Part shown: positions 16,305 through 24,690 of the stretch, piece after piece
Layout of the letters: each line of letters starts with the position of its first letter
Position numbering within the stretch: position 1 is the first letter of the stretch
NCBI GenBank assembly: GCA_021795465.1
Contig: JAJYPK010000015.1
Coordinates: 1-37,922, forward strand
Length of the DNA stretch: 37,922 bases
DNA from: Bacillota bacterium
Lineage (GTDB): Bacteria; Bacillota; Sulfobacillia; Sulfobacillales; Sulfobacillaceae
Reading direction: 5' to 3'
Translations under genes and position numbers: made by a program
The notes under the pieces: model-generated
What the model was told of the DNA's origin: nothing
The model's database searches: none
Seen by the model: only the letters and a program-made list of their open reading frames with translations

Positions 16305-16420
16305 GGGCGTCGTCAACCGTCCTATGATGCGACCCCAATTGAAGGAAGGAGACGGCTTCGGCCATCGTTGGCACTTCCGGGGAGTCGCAAGCTCCGGCCT
16401 TTAGGCCGGGGTAGTTGACC
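16305..16420 (+). ncRNA. Putative omega-RNA 3' scaffold at the element right end
   Basis: In characterised TnpB systems the guide RNA scaffold covers the end of tnpB and the right-end untranslated region, ending at the element boundary. Here that region includes the hairpin at 16394-16409 and the terminal GGTAGTTGACC. The guide would be copied from the flank beginning at 16421, i.e. the interrupted methyltransferase gene. No promoter was identified; this is an assignment by analogy. Confidence 0.45.
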
Positions 16421-17090
16421 GAAGAGTCTAGACCGATGGGATGATTGGCAAAGCCTGGAGCGGGTCTATCGTGCGTTTCCAGCAACACGGGTCCAACGCG
16501 ATCGATGGCGGCGAGCCGCGGCTACCATCGATGACCGTTTGCGTTTGGTTGGTCATGAAGGGCTTCCCGCTTTGGTGCCAGGATTGGTTCATGCCCGCGT
16601 CGCGACGGCTTTGGTCGCCGCTGGATATCGCAAAAAGCATTAACTAGCCGCCGCGTCGTTCTTATGTTTGGGGTGTCACGCGGGTTTAGAGCTACGGATT
16701 TTACAGGACTTTGGTGCGCATGATGTTCACGGCATAGAAATTCGCAACCACGTGGTGAAAGCAGCGATTCACGCACAATTAATTCCTGCCATCGCCGTGA
16801 CCGTCGCGGATTTTTGGTCGTATTTATCGGGCCCACCAGTGGCCTTCTACACGGATATATTCGCTCTGGCACCAGAGGCTTTGTCTTTGCAACATCTATG
16901 GAATGCGGTTCGTCCTCATTTGGTGGAAAGCGGGCATCTGGTGGTGGTGGCACAGCCGCAGGATGTGGGGGATGCCCCACCAGAAGCACTTCAAGCTATG
17001 GCTCTCGAAGGCACGATGCATTGGTACGTGATGACGGATAAATAACCGGTCGGTCTTAGCCCCCTAATAACGTAACACCTCACGCAGATT

Positions 17091-17120
17091 TTGCCTGTCC
17101 GTTCTAATCCGAGCAGGCAA
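17091..17120 (+). terminator. Hairpin downstream of the methyltransferase pseudogene
   Basis: TTGCCTG (17091-17097) pairs with CAGGCAA (17114-17120) around a 16-base loop, followed after a few bases by CTTTTG. It is a modest terminator candidate separating the pseudogene from the gatCAB promoter. Confidence 0.35.
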
Positions 17121-17137
17121 GCCTCGCTTTTGTCGAC

Positions 17138-17166
17138 TTCGAGTTGATCTCAACTCGTGCTATAAT
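17138..17166 (+). promoter_or_regulatory. gatCAB promoter with embedded palindrome
   Basis: A consensus -10, TATAAT (17161-17166), is preceded at 17 bases by a weak -35, TTCGAG (17138-17143). Between them lies CGAGTTGA-TC-TCAACTCG (17140-17157), a palindrome with perfect eight-base arms. It occupies the spacer, so a bound repressor would block RNA polymerase. Translation starts at 17192. Confidence 0.55.
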
Positions 17167-17191
17167 TTTAGGATTATTGGAGGGGAATTTA

Positions 17192-17491
17192 ATGTTGCTG
17201 TCAAAAGAAGATGTACTACATGTCGCCAATCTTGCACGCCTTTCGGTGGAGCCGTCTGAACTCCAAGAGATTCAAGATACCCTAAGTCGCGTTCTGGAGT
17301 ACATAGACCTATTGAACGAATTAGATACGGAACAGGTGGTTCCGACCAGCCAGGTGGTTGAACAACACACCGTATGGCGGTCGGATCAGGTCGAAAAATC
17401 TTTGCCGATCGCCTTGGCTATCCAAAATGGACCGCAAGTGGTGACCGGTATGTTTGTGGTGCCGAAGATCCTCGACGGAGGTGGCCAATAA
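17192..17491 (+). CDS. gatC: Asp/Glu-tRNA amidotransferase subunit C
   Basis: A 99-residue GatC, the small subunit that wraps around and stabilises GatA in the GatCAB complex converting misacylated Glu-tRNA(Gln) and Asp-tRNA(Asn). It has the typical start LSKEDVLHVANLARLSVEPSEL and the central LNELDTEQVVPTSQV. The C-terminus NGPQVVTGMFVVPKILDGG matches the conserved FxVPxIL tail. ATG 17192 follows GGAGGGG; a longer frame upstream adds nothing. The stop overlaps the gatA start by one base (TAATG). Confidence 0.93.
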   Translation: MLLSKEDVLHVANLARLSVEPSELQEIQDTLSRVLEYIDLLNELDTEQVVPTSQVVEQHTVWRSDQVEKSLPIALAIQNGPQVVTGMFVVPKILDGGGQ

Positions 17492-18957
17492 TGGCGAGTT
17501 TGACCTGGGATGCGGTGGAAATGGTGCGCCGTGTCCAATCGGGCGAGGTGTCGGCGCTGGAATTAGTCGACGCCGCCTTAGAGCGAATTGCCGATGTGGA
17601 CGCCAACATCGGCGCATTTCTGTATGTAGACGATAACGGAGCGCGAGATGCCGCTTCCCGTATAGATTCGGACCTTACGCGCGAACAAAAAGAGCGCCTA
17701 CCTTTAGCGGGGATTCCGGTGGCAATTAAGGACAATCTGGTTACTCGCGAGATGCCGACTACGGCAGGATCCAAGATCTTGGAGGGCTTTCGTTCGCCCT
17801 ATAATGCCACGGTGGTGGAGCGTTTGCTTGCGGCCGGAGCAATCCCCGTCGGTAAGGTAAATCTCGATGAATTTGCGATGGGATCGTCGACGGAACATTC
17901 CGCATACCAGGTAACCCGAAACCCATGGGATCCGACGCGGGTACCGGGGGGGTCGTCGGGGGGGTCGGCGGCCGCGGTAGCGGCAGGAATGGTTCCTCTC
18001 GCGTTAGGATCGGATACCGGGGGATCCATACGAACCCCCGCCAGCTATTGTGGCGTCGTTGGCATGAAACCCACGTACGGTCGAGTCTCCAGATATGGGC
18101 TTATTGCCTTCGCGTCGAGTTTGGACCAGGTGGGGCCATTCGCTCGTACCGTGCGCGATGCGGTCTTGCTTTTGCACGTCATCACGGGTAAAGATCCCCA
18201 TGACGCGACGTCGGTGGATGTGATGCCCACGCAGGCGACCGTAGCCGCAGTCGAGCCATCTCGGATGCGGATTGGGCTTCCCGAGGAATACTTTGGCGAC
18301 GGCATCGATCCTAAGGTCCGCACCAGAGTGGATGGGGCGTTAGAAACACTCCGAGGTCTTGGGGCTACCCTGGTCCCTATCTCGTTACCCCACACCCGCT
18401 ATGCTATCGCGACCTATTACCTGATTGCCAATGCAGAGGCCTCATCGAACCTATCCCGCTACGATGGTGTGCGTTACGGGTTTCGCGAAGCCGCCCCCGA
18501 TTTAATCCAAATGTACGCTAACACGCGCTCCCTAGGCTTTGGTCGTGAGGTCCGACGGCGCATTCTTTTGGGGACTCACGCCCTTTCGGCTGGTTATTAT
18601 GACGCCTATTACCTGAAAGCCCAAAAGGTCCGCACGTTAATCCGCCGCGACTTTGAACAAGCGTTTAGTCAGGTTGATCTTATCGTCACCCCGACCGTGC
18701 CGGACTTGCCGTTCAAATTTGGCGAACGCGAAGTCGACCCCTTACAAATGTACCTGACAGATATCTTTACCGTGACCACTAACCTAGCTGGACTGCCGGG
18801 CTTGTCTCAACCCATTGGATTGACCGACGGACTCCCGGTGGGACTACAGTGGATCGCACCGGCCCTTCAAGAAGAACGCATTTTAGGCATGGCCCAAGCT
18901 CTTGAATCCGTATTACCCGTGCCGTCGTGGCCGATGCAAGGAGGTTCGTCTCAATGA
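17491..18957 (+). CDS. gatA: Asp/Glu-tRNA amidotransferase subunit A
   Basis: A 488-residue amidase-signature enzyme that releases ammonia from glutamine for the amidotransferase. The Ser-cis-Ser-Lys triad is visible: Lys80 in PVAIKDNL, Ser155 in [12 protein letters not shown] and Ser179 in [14 protein letters not shown]. The substrate region [19 protein letters not shown] and the [20 protein letters not shown] segment are as in bacterial GatA. ATG 17491 sits directly after gatC with GGAGG upstream. It overlaps gatB by four bases (ATGA). Length and motifs are normal. Confidence 0.96.
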   Translation: MASLTWDAVEMVRRVQSGEVSALELVDAALERIADVDANIGAFLYVDDNGARDAASRIDSDLTREQKERLPLAGIPVAIKDNLVTREMPTTAGSKILEGFRSPYNATVVERLLAAGAIPVGKVNLDEFAMGSSTEHSAYQVTRNPWDPTRVPGGSSGGSAAAVAAGMVPLALGSDTGGSIRTPASYCGVVGMKPTYGRVSRYGLIAFASSLDQVGPFARTVRDAVLLLHVITGKDPHDATSVDVMPTQATVAAVEPSRMRIGLPEEYFGDGIDPKVRTRVDGALETLRGLGATLVPISLPHTRYAIATYYLIANAEASSNLSRYDGVRYGFREAAPDLIQMYANTRSLGFGREVRRRILLGTHALSAGYYDAYYLKAQKVRTLIRRDFEQAFSQVDLIVTPTVPDLPFKFGEREVDPLQMYLTDIFTVTTNLAGLPGLSQPIGLTDGLPVGLQWIAPALQEERILGMAQALESVLPVPSWPMQGGSSQ

Positions 18958-20414
18958 GTGAAAGTTATGAAGTGGTTATCGGCCTCGAAGTCCATGTCGA
19001 ATTAAAGACCGCCAGTAAACTCTTTTGTGGATGTACCAATCTATTTGGACAAGAACCCAATACCCATACTTGCCCCGTCTGCCTCGGTATGCCCGGTGCT
19101 TTGCCGGTGCTTAATCAACAAGCGGTGGCGCTCGCTACACGCGCTGCATTAGCCCTTTCATGCGACGTGCACCCATTTTCAAAGTTTGACCGCAAGCAAT
19201 ATTTTTACCCGGATTTGCCTAAGGCCTACCAGATTTCCCAGTACGATCAGCCTTTGGCTACCGAGGGACATGTCACGATTCGCGGTGAATTCGGGATGCG
19301 TTCGATTGGCATCGAACGGATTCACTTGGAGGAAGACGCTGGGAAATTGAACCATATTGGCCAACGTCTTGGGGATGCGACAGGATCTTTGGTCGACTTG
19401 AATCGCGCGGGTGTGCCGTTAATCGAGATTGTGTCGAGACCCGATATGCACTCACCCGAGGAAGCACGCCTATATCTGACGGAACTCCGTACTGTCCTGA
19501 GCTACCTGGATATTTCAGATTTGCGGATGGAAGAGGGATCTATGCGTTGCGATGCGAATATTTCCTTGCGTCCGTCTTCTTATACCGGATCGTTAGTGGA
19601 TTTGCCACGTGTTGAAATTAAAAATGTCAACTCATTTCGAAATGTGCAGCGTGGTATCGAACATGAAATCGTTCGCCAAAAAGCACTCTTAGAACAGGGA
19701 ATCCGCGTCGTTAAAGAAACCCGCGGTTTCGACGATGCGGCCGGTACCACCTATAGTCAAAGGAGTAAGGAGGCCGCCAACGATTACCGATACTTTCCCG
19801 AGCCCGACCTTCCCCCGCTCATCCTCGACACAGAGTGGTTGGAGGCACAAAAGCGGGAGATGCCGGACCTCCCGGAAGCATTGCGGCATAGCCTGACCAC
19901 AGAAGGGCTTGTCTCGCGGGATGTGGAGGTACTGGTTCAAGATCGCGCCCTTTATGGATTCTGGCGCGAGGTGGTGGCGATCTTTCCAGACGTGAAGCTC
20001 GTAACCAATTGGCTCTTATCGGATTACTCGCGTCACATGAATGCCCAAGGTCTTTCTTTTGACACGCCTGGCGTGTCGGCCGAGCACCTGGCCCAACTCC
20101 TGGGGCTCATTCAGGATGGCACGCTATCTGGAAAGATGGCCAAAGAGGTATTGGAGGCCATGTTTACCACGAAGGAGTCGCCCGAAGCGGTGGTCCAACG
20201 TCTTGGCTTAAGCCAAATTACCGACCAAGAGGCGATTCGTGTGATCGTAGCGGAAGTCATCACGGCCAATCCGGGTGTGGTGGCCGATTTCCAGGGAGGT
20301 AAGGACAAGGCTTTGGCCTTTTTGGTAGGCCAGGTTATGAAAGCAACTAAGGGTCAGGCCAAGCCGAATTTAGTGAATTCACTGTTGCGTGAGGCGATTG
20401 CCAGCCATGTTTAA
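18954..20414 (+). CDS. gatB: Asp/Glu-tRNA amidotransferase subunit B
   Basis: A 486-residue GatB, the subunit that binds misacylated tRNA and phosphorylates the acyl group before amidation. It contains YEVVIGLEVHVELKTASKLF, the zinc ligands CGC and CPVC (residues about 25-44), KFDRKQYFYPDLPKAYQISQ and LEEDAGKL. The ENV-type RSKEAANDYRYFPEPDLPP segment is also present. The C-terminal YqeY-like helical tail (VVADFQGGKDKALAFLVGQV) is complete. ATG 18954 has AAGGAGG nine bases upstream. The end overlaps the next gene by eight bases. Confidence 0.96.
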   Translation: MSESYEVVIGLEVHVELKTASKLFCGCTNLFGQEPNTHTCPVCLGMPGALPVLNQQAVALATRAALALSCDVHPFSKFDRKQYFYPDLPKAYQISQYDQPLATEGHVTIRGEFGMRSIGIERIHLEEDAGKLNHIGQRLGDATGSLVDLNRAGVPLIEIVSRPDMHSPEEARLYLTELRTVLSYLDISDLRMEEGSMRCDANISLRPSSYTGSLVDLPRVEIKNVNSFRNVQRGIEHEIVRQKALLEQGIRVVKETRGFDDAAGTTYSQRSKEAANDYRYFPEPDLPPLILDTEWLEAQKREMPDLPEALRHSLTTEGLVSRDVEVLVQDRALYGFWREVVAIFPDVKLVTNWLLSDYSRHMNAQGLSFDTPGVSAEHLAQLLGLIQDGTLSGKMAKEVLEAMFTTKESPEAVVQRLGLSQITDQEAIRVIVAEVITANPGVVADFQGGKDKALAFLVGQVMKATKGQAKPNLVNSLLREAIASHV

Positions 20415-21330
20415 GCTCCCGCGATTCCTTCAAAGAGGCGCACACATTCGGGTCGTGGCGACAGCAGGCCGGGTAGATGCGGTGCGCCTGGCCGAAGGGA
20501 TCCGAACCATTCGTGCGCGGGGATTCCATGTGACGGTAGGCGAACACGTGATGGACCAATGGGGCTACCTAGCGGGTCGCGACGAGGATCGTGCCCGAGA
20601 CTTCATAGAGGCCTTGTGTGACGAACGTGTAGACGCCGTGTTTTTAGCTCGTGGTGGGTGGGGGTCTTCTCGGTTGCTACCTCACCTTGACCGGGTGGAT
20701 TTTTCGCACCAGGTGCCAAAGATCCTCATGGGCTATAGCGATATCACAGCTCTACACTTATATTTCCAGCGTTTCTACCATTGGGTGACGTTTCATGGGC
20801 CGGTCGTGGAAATGGATTGGTCGCGAGAAAATGGTGATGATGCGTTTAATATGCTTGCCGGCGAGAAGGGGATGCTTGGGGATGGGCCTTTAGAGCCTCT
20901 TACCCAGGAAACCCCAGATTCACTGGAAGCAATCCCCTGGACCGGGGGAAATTTGTCGTTGGTGGTGGAAAGTCTTGGCACACCTTATGCGGTGGATGCC
21001 CGGGACAAGATCCTATATCTCGAAGAGGTGAGCGAACCGATTTATCGTATTGACCGCATGATGACCCATCTATGGCTTTCCGGAGAATTGTTAGAAGCGC
21101 GCGGCGTGGTGTTTGGGGAGGCTACGCGGTGTGAGGCGCCCCTTAATGTGCCGGATTACACGGCCTTGCACGTGGTTACGGACATCTGCCAACGGGCTGG
21201 GGTAGCCTTATGGTGGGGTCTTCCCGCCGGACACGGACCACGCAAGGTGACACTACCGCTTGGCATACCTTTGGCGATGAGAGACCATCGGGTCGTCATG
21301 GTTGAACCCGCCGTCACCGTCGATGCCTAA
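20407..21330 (+). CDS. S66-family LD-carboxypeptidase / MccF-like serine peptidase
   Basis: A 307-residue homologue of LD-carboxypeptidase A and the microcin-C immunity peptidase MccF. The nucleophile is Ser111 in LMGYSDITALHLYF, preceded by FLARGGWGSSRLL. The Glu-His partners are expected in YLEEVSEPIYRIDRM and GHGPRKVTLPLG, both present. No signal peptide is visible, as usual for cytoplasmic members that trim recycled murein tetrapeptides or inactivate peptide-nucleotide toxins. The ATG overlaps the gatB stop by eight bases, so translation is probably coupled to gatB; the Shine-Dalgarno is weak. Murein recycling is the default reading; MccF-type detoxification is possible. Confidence 0.88.
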   Translation: MFKLPRFLQRGAHIRVVATAGRVDAVRLAEGIRTIRARGFHVTVGEHVMDQWGYLAGRDEDRARDFIEALCDERVDAVFLARGGWGSSRLLPHLDRVDFSHQVPKILMGYSDITALHLYFQRFYHWVTFHGPVVEMDWSRENGDDAFNMLAGEKGMLGDGPLEPLTQETPDSLEAIPWTGGNLSLVVESLGTPYAVDARDKILYLEEVSEPIYRIDRMMTHLWLSGELLEARGVVFGEATRCEAPLNVPDYTALHVVTDICQRAGVALWWGLPAGHGPRKVTLPLGIPLAMRDHRVVMVEPAVTVDA

Positions 21331-22675
21331 ACTTGGGGAGCGTGTGACGCTCCTTATTAAGCGCATGGGCCAAGCCGGTGAAGGTATCGCCGAAGATGTC
21401 TCAGGGCGGGTCGTATTTGTTTCCGGAGCTCTACCGGGAGAACGCGTCGAGGCGGAGATTACAGAGGTCCGCACCAATTTCTCACGGGCACGGACCGAGC
21501 GCATCGTCGACGTTTCAAGTACCCGCACCGCCCCGCCTTGCCCCATTTATGCGGCGTGCGGGGGCTGCGTCTTTCAACACTGGGAGTACGCAGCGGAGTT
21601 GAAGCATAAAGAAGATCGTGTGAGGCAAGCGCTAATCCGGATTGGACATGTGGTAGAGCCTCCGCTACGCTCGATAGAGGGGGCGCACGAGGCGTATGGG
21701 TATCGCAATAAGGGGCAATTCCCCTGGGGTGGTATTGCTGGCGACGCCTATCTCGGTCTTTTTGCCCGTACCAGTCATCAGGTTGTGGCTACCAAACACT
21801 GTGACATTCAAGATGAAATCGTGAACCAAGTGCTTCAAGCGATGCCCGGGATTGTGAACCAACTTGGGATCCCCCCCTATGCAGAGAACACCCGCCAGGG
21901 AGTGTTGCGCCATCTCCTGATTCGCTCCACTAAGAATCGAGAGGCCCTCGTGCTGTTCATTGTGCACCACTGGGATGACCGTCTAAAAGAGACCGCAACG
22001 CGCATCATAGATAAAGTTCCGTGCGTGGTGGGGGTAGGGGCAAATGTAAACTCGGACCGTACTAATCGGGTTTTGGGTCCGCACACCCGCTTAATCCGGG
22101 GAACAGGTTCGGTTGTGGAGACGATTTTGGGAAAACGCTTCAAGTTGTCGTTTGAGTCATTTTTTCAGGTTAATTCACTACAGGTGGCACGACTCTATGG
22201 GTTAGCGCTAGACGCTCTAGAAGAACCTTTGGAGACGGTGTGGGACCTTTATGCCGGCGTCGGTACGTTAGCCATCCTGGCTTCGGATCAGGCTAAGACA
22301 GTACGGGCGTTAGAACTGAGCCCGGAAGCAGCTGAAGATGCCGGGGCTAATATCGCATTGAATCACGCACAAAACGTGACGATGACGGTCGGACGTGCAG
22401 AACGCCTGATTTGGGATTGGGTGAATAAGGCCGCCAAACCGCCTTCCGCGGTCATTATGGATCCACCCCGAGCCGGGCTCGATGCGTTGGTAGTCGAATC
22501 CTTGTTGGCGCTGGGGTCTCCTCAACTGATTTACGTCAGTTGTAATCCTGAGACGCTCGCCCGGGATGTTGCCTTATTGTCGGCGGCGTATGACTTATCC
22601 GCGGCGACTCCTGTCGACATGTTCCCCCGTACCGACCATGTTGAGACGGTGGCGGTCTTCACGCGAAGGCTCTAG
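21323..22675 (+). CDS. rlmD: 23S rRNA (uracil-C5)-methyltransferase, RumA/RlmD type
   Basis: A 450-residue SAM-dependent enzyme methylating a uracil of 23S rRNA. It has an N-terminal TRAM domain (GERVTLLIKRMGQAGEGIAE to about residue 65). A 4Fe-4S site is formed by Cys73, Cys79, Cys82 and Cys160 (CPIYAACGGC and TKHC). SFESFFQVN precedes the SAM fold (VWDLYAGVGTLAILAS), which is followed by MDPPRAGLD and the catalytic Cys in YVSCNPETLARD. Firmicute members may act as RlmCD on two uracils; target choice is not readable here. ATG 21323 overlaps the S66 gene by eight bases; TTG 21302 is an alternative start. Confidence 0.94.
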   Translation: MPKLGERVTLLIKRMGQAGEGIAEDVSGRVVFVSGALPGERVEAEITEVRTNFSRARTERIVDVSSTRTAPPCPIYAACGGCVFQHWEYAAELKHKEDRVRQALIRIGHVVEPPLRSIEGAHEAYGYRNKGQFPWGGIAGDAYLGLFARTSHQVVATKHCDIQDEIVNQVLQAMPGIVNQLGIPPYAENTRQGVLRHLLIRSTKNREALVLFIVHHWDDRLKETATRIIDKVPCVVGVGANVNSDRTNRVLGPHTRLIRGTGSVVETILGKRFKLSFESFFQVNSLQVARLYGLALDALEEPLETVWDLYAGVGTLAILASDQAKTVRALELSPEAAEDAGANIALNHAQNVTMTVGRAERLIWDWVNKAAKPPSAVIMDPPRAGLDALVVESLLALGSPQLIYVSCNPETLARDVALLSAAYDLSAATPVDMFPRTDHVETVAVFTRRL

Positions 22676-22694
22676 TCAAGTGCAATGTACCTCG

Positions 22695-22832
22695 ATGGAC
22701 CTTCTGGAGTGTGATGCACCGGAATGTAATGAGTTGTTGAAAGTACGCGGCCTGTATGAGGCGCCACGTCTATGTACTGTGGAGCATGAAGGCTACAATC
22801 ATGTTAGAGACAATCTAGAACATGCGGTGTAA
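22695..22832 (+). CDS. Possible 45-residue zinc-finger-like mini-protein
   Basis: A short frame from ATG 22695 encodes CDAPECNELLKVRGLYEAPR, followed by LCTVEHEG. The Cys and His spacing (C-x4-C-x15-C-x3-H) and the central RGLY resemble small treble-clef fingers of the CxxxxC...RGLC..H kind. It lies 20 bases after the rRNA methyltransferase and 24 bases before the P-loop gene, on the same strand. No Shine-Dalgarno is seen, so this is a tentative call. Confidence 0.33.
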   Translation: MDLLECDAPECNELLKVRGLYEAPRLCTVEHEGYNHVRDNLEHAV

Positions 22833-22855
22833 GTTGTCTATAACGAGGGAGGCGG

Positions 22856-23380
22856 GTGTCCCTGAAGAGAGTTATAGTGATTGGGTCGACAGGATCCGGC
22901 AAGTCTGCTCTGGCCAGAACTCTCGGAAAAATTCTCCGAATTCCTGTGTACCATTTGGATATGCTCTATTGGAGGTCCGGATGGACACGGCCGCCCGTCG
23001 TGGAGTGGGAGGAGATCCAACGAGATCTCATTGATCGAGAAAAATGGGTCATCGATGGTATGTATACTCAATCACTAGACATGAGGCTGATAGCGTGTGA
23101 CACAATCATTTTCTTGGATTTTCCTCGATGGATCACCACGTACCGGATCATTAGGAGATGGCTTCAGTATTCCGGCAAAAACCGCCCCGACGTTACAGCA
23201 GGATGTCGGGAGAAACTGAAGTGGGACTTGATTAAATTGGCATGGAATTTTCCGAAAAACAAGCGCCCCACCCTGTTAGATAAGATTGGGATGTTTCCAG
23301 AGAAAAAATTAATCACGTTGACTTCTTCCAGCGAAGTTCAGACCGTTCTGATGGAGTTATCCCAGTCTGAACATCGTTGA
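22856..23380 (+). CDS. P-loop nucleotide kinase-like protein (FlaR / topology-modulation type)
   Basis: A 174-residue cytoplasmic protein. The Walker A motif is GSTGSGKSALARTLGK (residues 10-25), followed by IPVYHLDMLYWRSGW and WVIDGMYTQSLDMRLIACDT, then IIFLDFPRWITTYRIIRRWL. This order is characteristic of the adenylate-kinase-like proteins often called topology modulation protein FlaR. The natural substrate of these small kinases is mostly unknown. The start is GTG 22856 behind GAGGGAGG; the spacing is short, but no better in-frame start retains the P-loop. It is the last intact gene before a stretch of transposon debris. Confidence 0.75.
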   Translation: MSLKRVIVIGSTGSGKSALARTLGKILRIPVYHLDMLYWRSGWTRPPVVEWEEIQRDLIDREKWVIDGMYTQSLDMRLIACDTIIFLDFPRWITTYRIIRRWLQYSGKNRPDVTAGCREKLKWDLIKLAWNFPKNKRPTLLDKIGMFPEKKLITLTSSSEVQTVLMELSQSEHR

Positions 23381-23399
23381 GTAAGGGATCCAGTAGGAC

Positions 23400-23576
23400 C
23401 ATCTTCCTGGGCAATCCCGTATCGGTAATAGCTCGGGATAGCTTAAGATCTCTCAGCATGCCCGCCCGATTCAAATCCTCAAGAGCAATCAGATCAAAAT
23501 GGTCGAACAGATCAGTGGTGAGTTGGCGCAAGGCGCCGTTTCGGATGTTCGCGATCCGGCGTTGGGATTTCTGCAT
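23400..23576 (-). pseudogene. TnpB/OrfB remnant
   Basis: Leftward frame with RRIANIRNGALRQLTTDLFD then LIALEDLNRAGMLRDLKLSR and AITDTG. This is the central TnpB segment carrying the second RuvC acidic residue (Glu in LEDLN). Both flanks are lost: there is no N-terminal helix, zinc ribbon or third Asp. It is unrelated in detail to the intact tnpB at 15174, so it comes from another element. Confidence 0.7.
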
Positions 23577-23625
23577 TAGTCATTCGAATCGGATCGGAAC
23601 GTTCCGTACACACGCGTATGGCTAG

Positions 23626-23995
23626 TTAAGAGATGGCCGTCGGACGCCCTTGGGGGCCACGGAATGAGCCCCAATGCGCACCGTGATGGTTTGTTGAGCC
23701 CAGTCGGGCGGCGAGGACTACAAATGGGGCCATCATGACAAAAAGAGCCCTTACCGATCGGTACGGCCCTGGGTATAGCGATACGGGGGACTGGTCGCAC
23801 CGTCGTCTCGCTACGGCGGATACGGGTTGAATCGGCACAATCCTTCGATACCTGCTTCGCGACAATCGGCGAGATACGATAGTGCGATGCTCTCTGTGAT
23901 CGCCAGCGACCGTGTCACCTTCCTAGCGCGAGAGCCCGTACCGGTGAGATGCACCGCTTCCATCTTCCGTGGCTCCCGCGAATGCGAAAAACGGT
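23626..23995 (-). pseudogene. IS630-family transposase remnant (copy 1)
   Basis: Leftward pieces in several frames: RKMEAVHLTG at the HTH start, YLADCREAGIEGLCRFN, RRSETTVR, and LFVMMAPFVVLAARLG in place of the FVDAAHFVL strand, where the catalytic Asp is lost. It closely matches the copy at 34.5 kb on the opposite strand, but about 105 bases present there between 34673 and 34782 are missing here. The gene is dead. Confidence 0.68.
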
Positions 23996-24284
23996 TCCAT
24001 ATGCGAAGAAAGTCACTATGCGAAGCGAAAGCCGGGAAATGGCGTTGTCATTGGATCCAGCCCCAGTTTTCTTTGCATAATGTGTCTGCCTTCCGGAAGT
24101 GAAAAATGAGTGAAAGACACCCACATAGGTCCTGTTTGGGCGAACCGGACGGTCTCTTCAAGGTTTTAGGCGACAAAGGCTGACCGACTTCCACAGATTA
24201 ATATGCTAAGTAAACTAAGCGCCAGCGCCCGCAAACTGGCGGTGGCGACCGTTTGCTGGCATAGTCTTCTACTTTGCATATGGC

Positions 24285-24540
24285 GGCCCCCTCAGGTCGA
24301 TGCTCAGCAACGTCTATCTACACTATGCGCTGGATTTGTGGTTCGAGAAGGCCTGCGGCCCTTCTGTCGGGGGGAAGCGCAACTCATCCGCTTTGCGGAT
24401 GAGTTTGTGGTATTGTTCCACGAAGAGGAGGCCCGACGTTTCGCGACGGCATTGCCCGTGCGGTTGGACTCGCGTCGGAGAAAACCCGTCTAATGTCCTT
24501 CGGACGGCGCGCCACGAAGGTACACTTGTGCCGTGCTGAA
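24285..24540 (+). pseudogene. Group II intron-type reverse transcriptase remnant
   Basis: Three frames carry consecutive pieces of a maturase reverse transcriptase: MLSNVYLHYALDLWFEKACG, then GEAQLIRFADEFVVLFHEEE with ARRFATALPVRL, then SEKTRLMSFGRRATK. The catalytic YADD/FADD box reads FADE. Only the palm region survives, with at least two frameshifts and no maturase or HNH domain. Confidence 0.72.
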
Positions 24541-24690
24541 CTGGGTGTTCCACACCGGAATGATCGTCTCCGAATCCCACCCATGAAACCAACAGGCAAC
24601 TCACCCCGACCTGCGAGCGTCGATTCGTCTAAAACTCCTTACATCTCGCTTGTTAGAAGCCCACTGTACGTACGGCTAGAGGTTTTCTGG

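Larger units (their letters stand above)
15061..16420 (+). mobile_element. TnpB-only IS200/IS605-group element (IS1341-like)
   Basis: The element carries tnpB but no Y1 transposase. The left end begins CTCAGCCTTCAGGCCGGGG with a GCCT/AGGC stem. The right end has the perfect hairpin CCGGCC-TTTA-GGCCGG (16394-16409) followed by GGTAGTTGACC, the usual form of the right end and omega-RNA scaffold in this group. The boundaries come from these ends and from the frame restored in the flanking gene. Without tnpA it can move only if a transposase is supplied from elsewhere. Confidence 0.72.
15023..17045 (+). pseudogene. SAM-methyltransferase-like gene, split by a TnpB element and an internal stop
   Basis: The 5' piece is ATG 15023 (GGGAG seven bases upstream) to 15060, encoding MNLSSSKYSAAD. 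The 3' piece runs from 16421 to 17045. Removing 15061-16420 exactly restores one frame across the junction (through codons ACG AAG AGT to LDRWDDWQSLERVYRAF), good evidence that the element inserted into this gene. A second lesion, TAA at 16641-16643 after AAGYRKKH, interrupts the same frame. It then continues with LCLGCHAGLELRILQDFGAH, which resembles the glycine-rich SAM-binding motif I of class I methyltransferases, and HGIEIRN as motif II. The target is unknown. With two lesions the gene is very probably dead. Confidence 0.68.

Noticed and set aside
15916-16488. Leftward frames across the tnpB 3' end and element end
   Set aside because: They are antisense to intact TnpB catalytic motifs and have no recognisable product.
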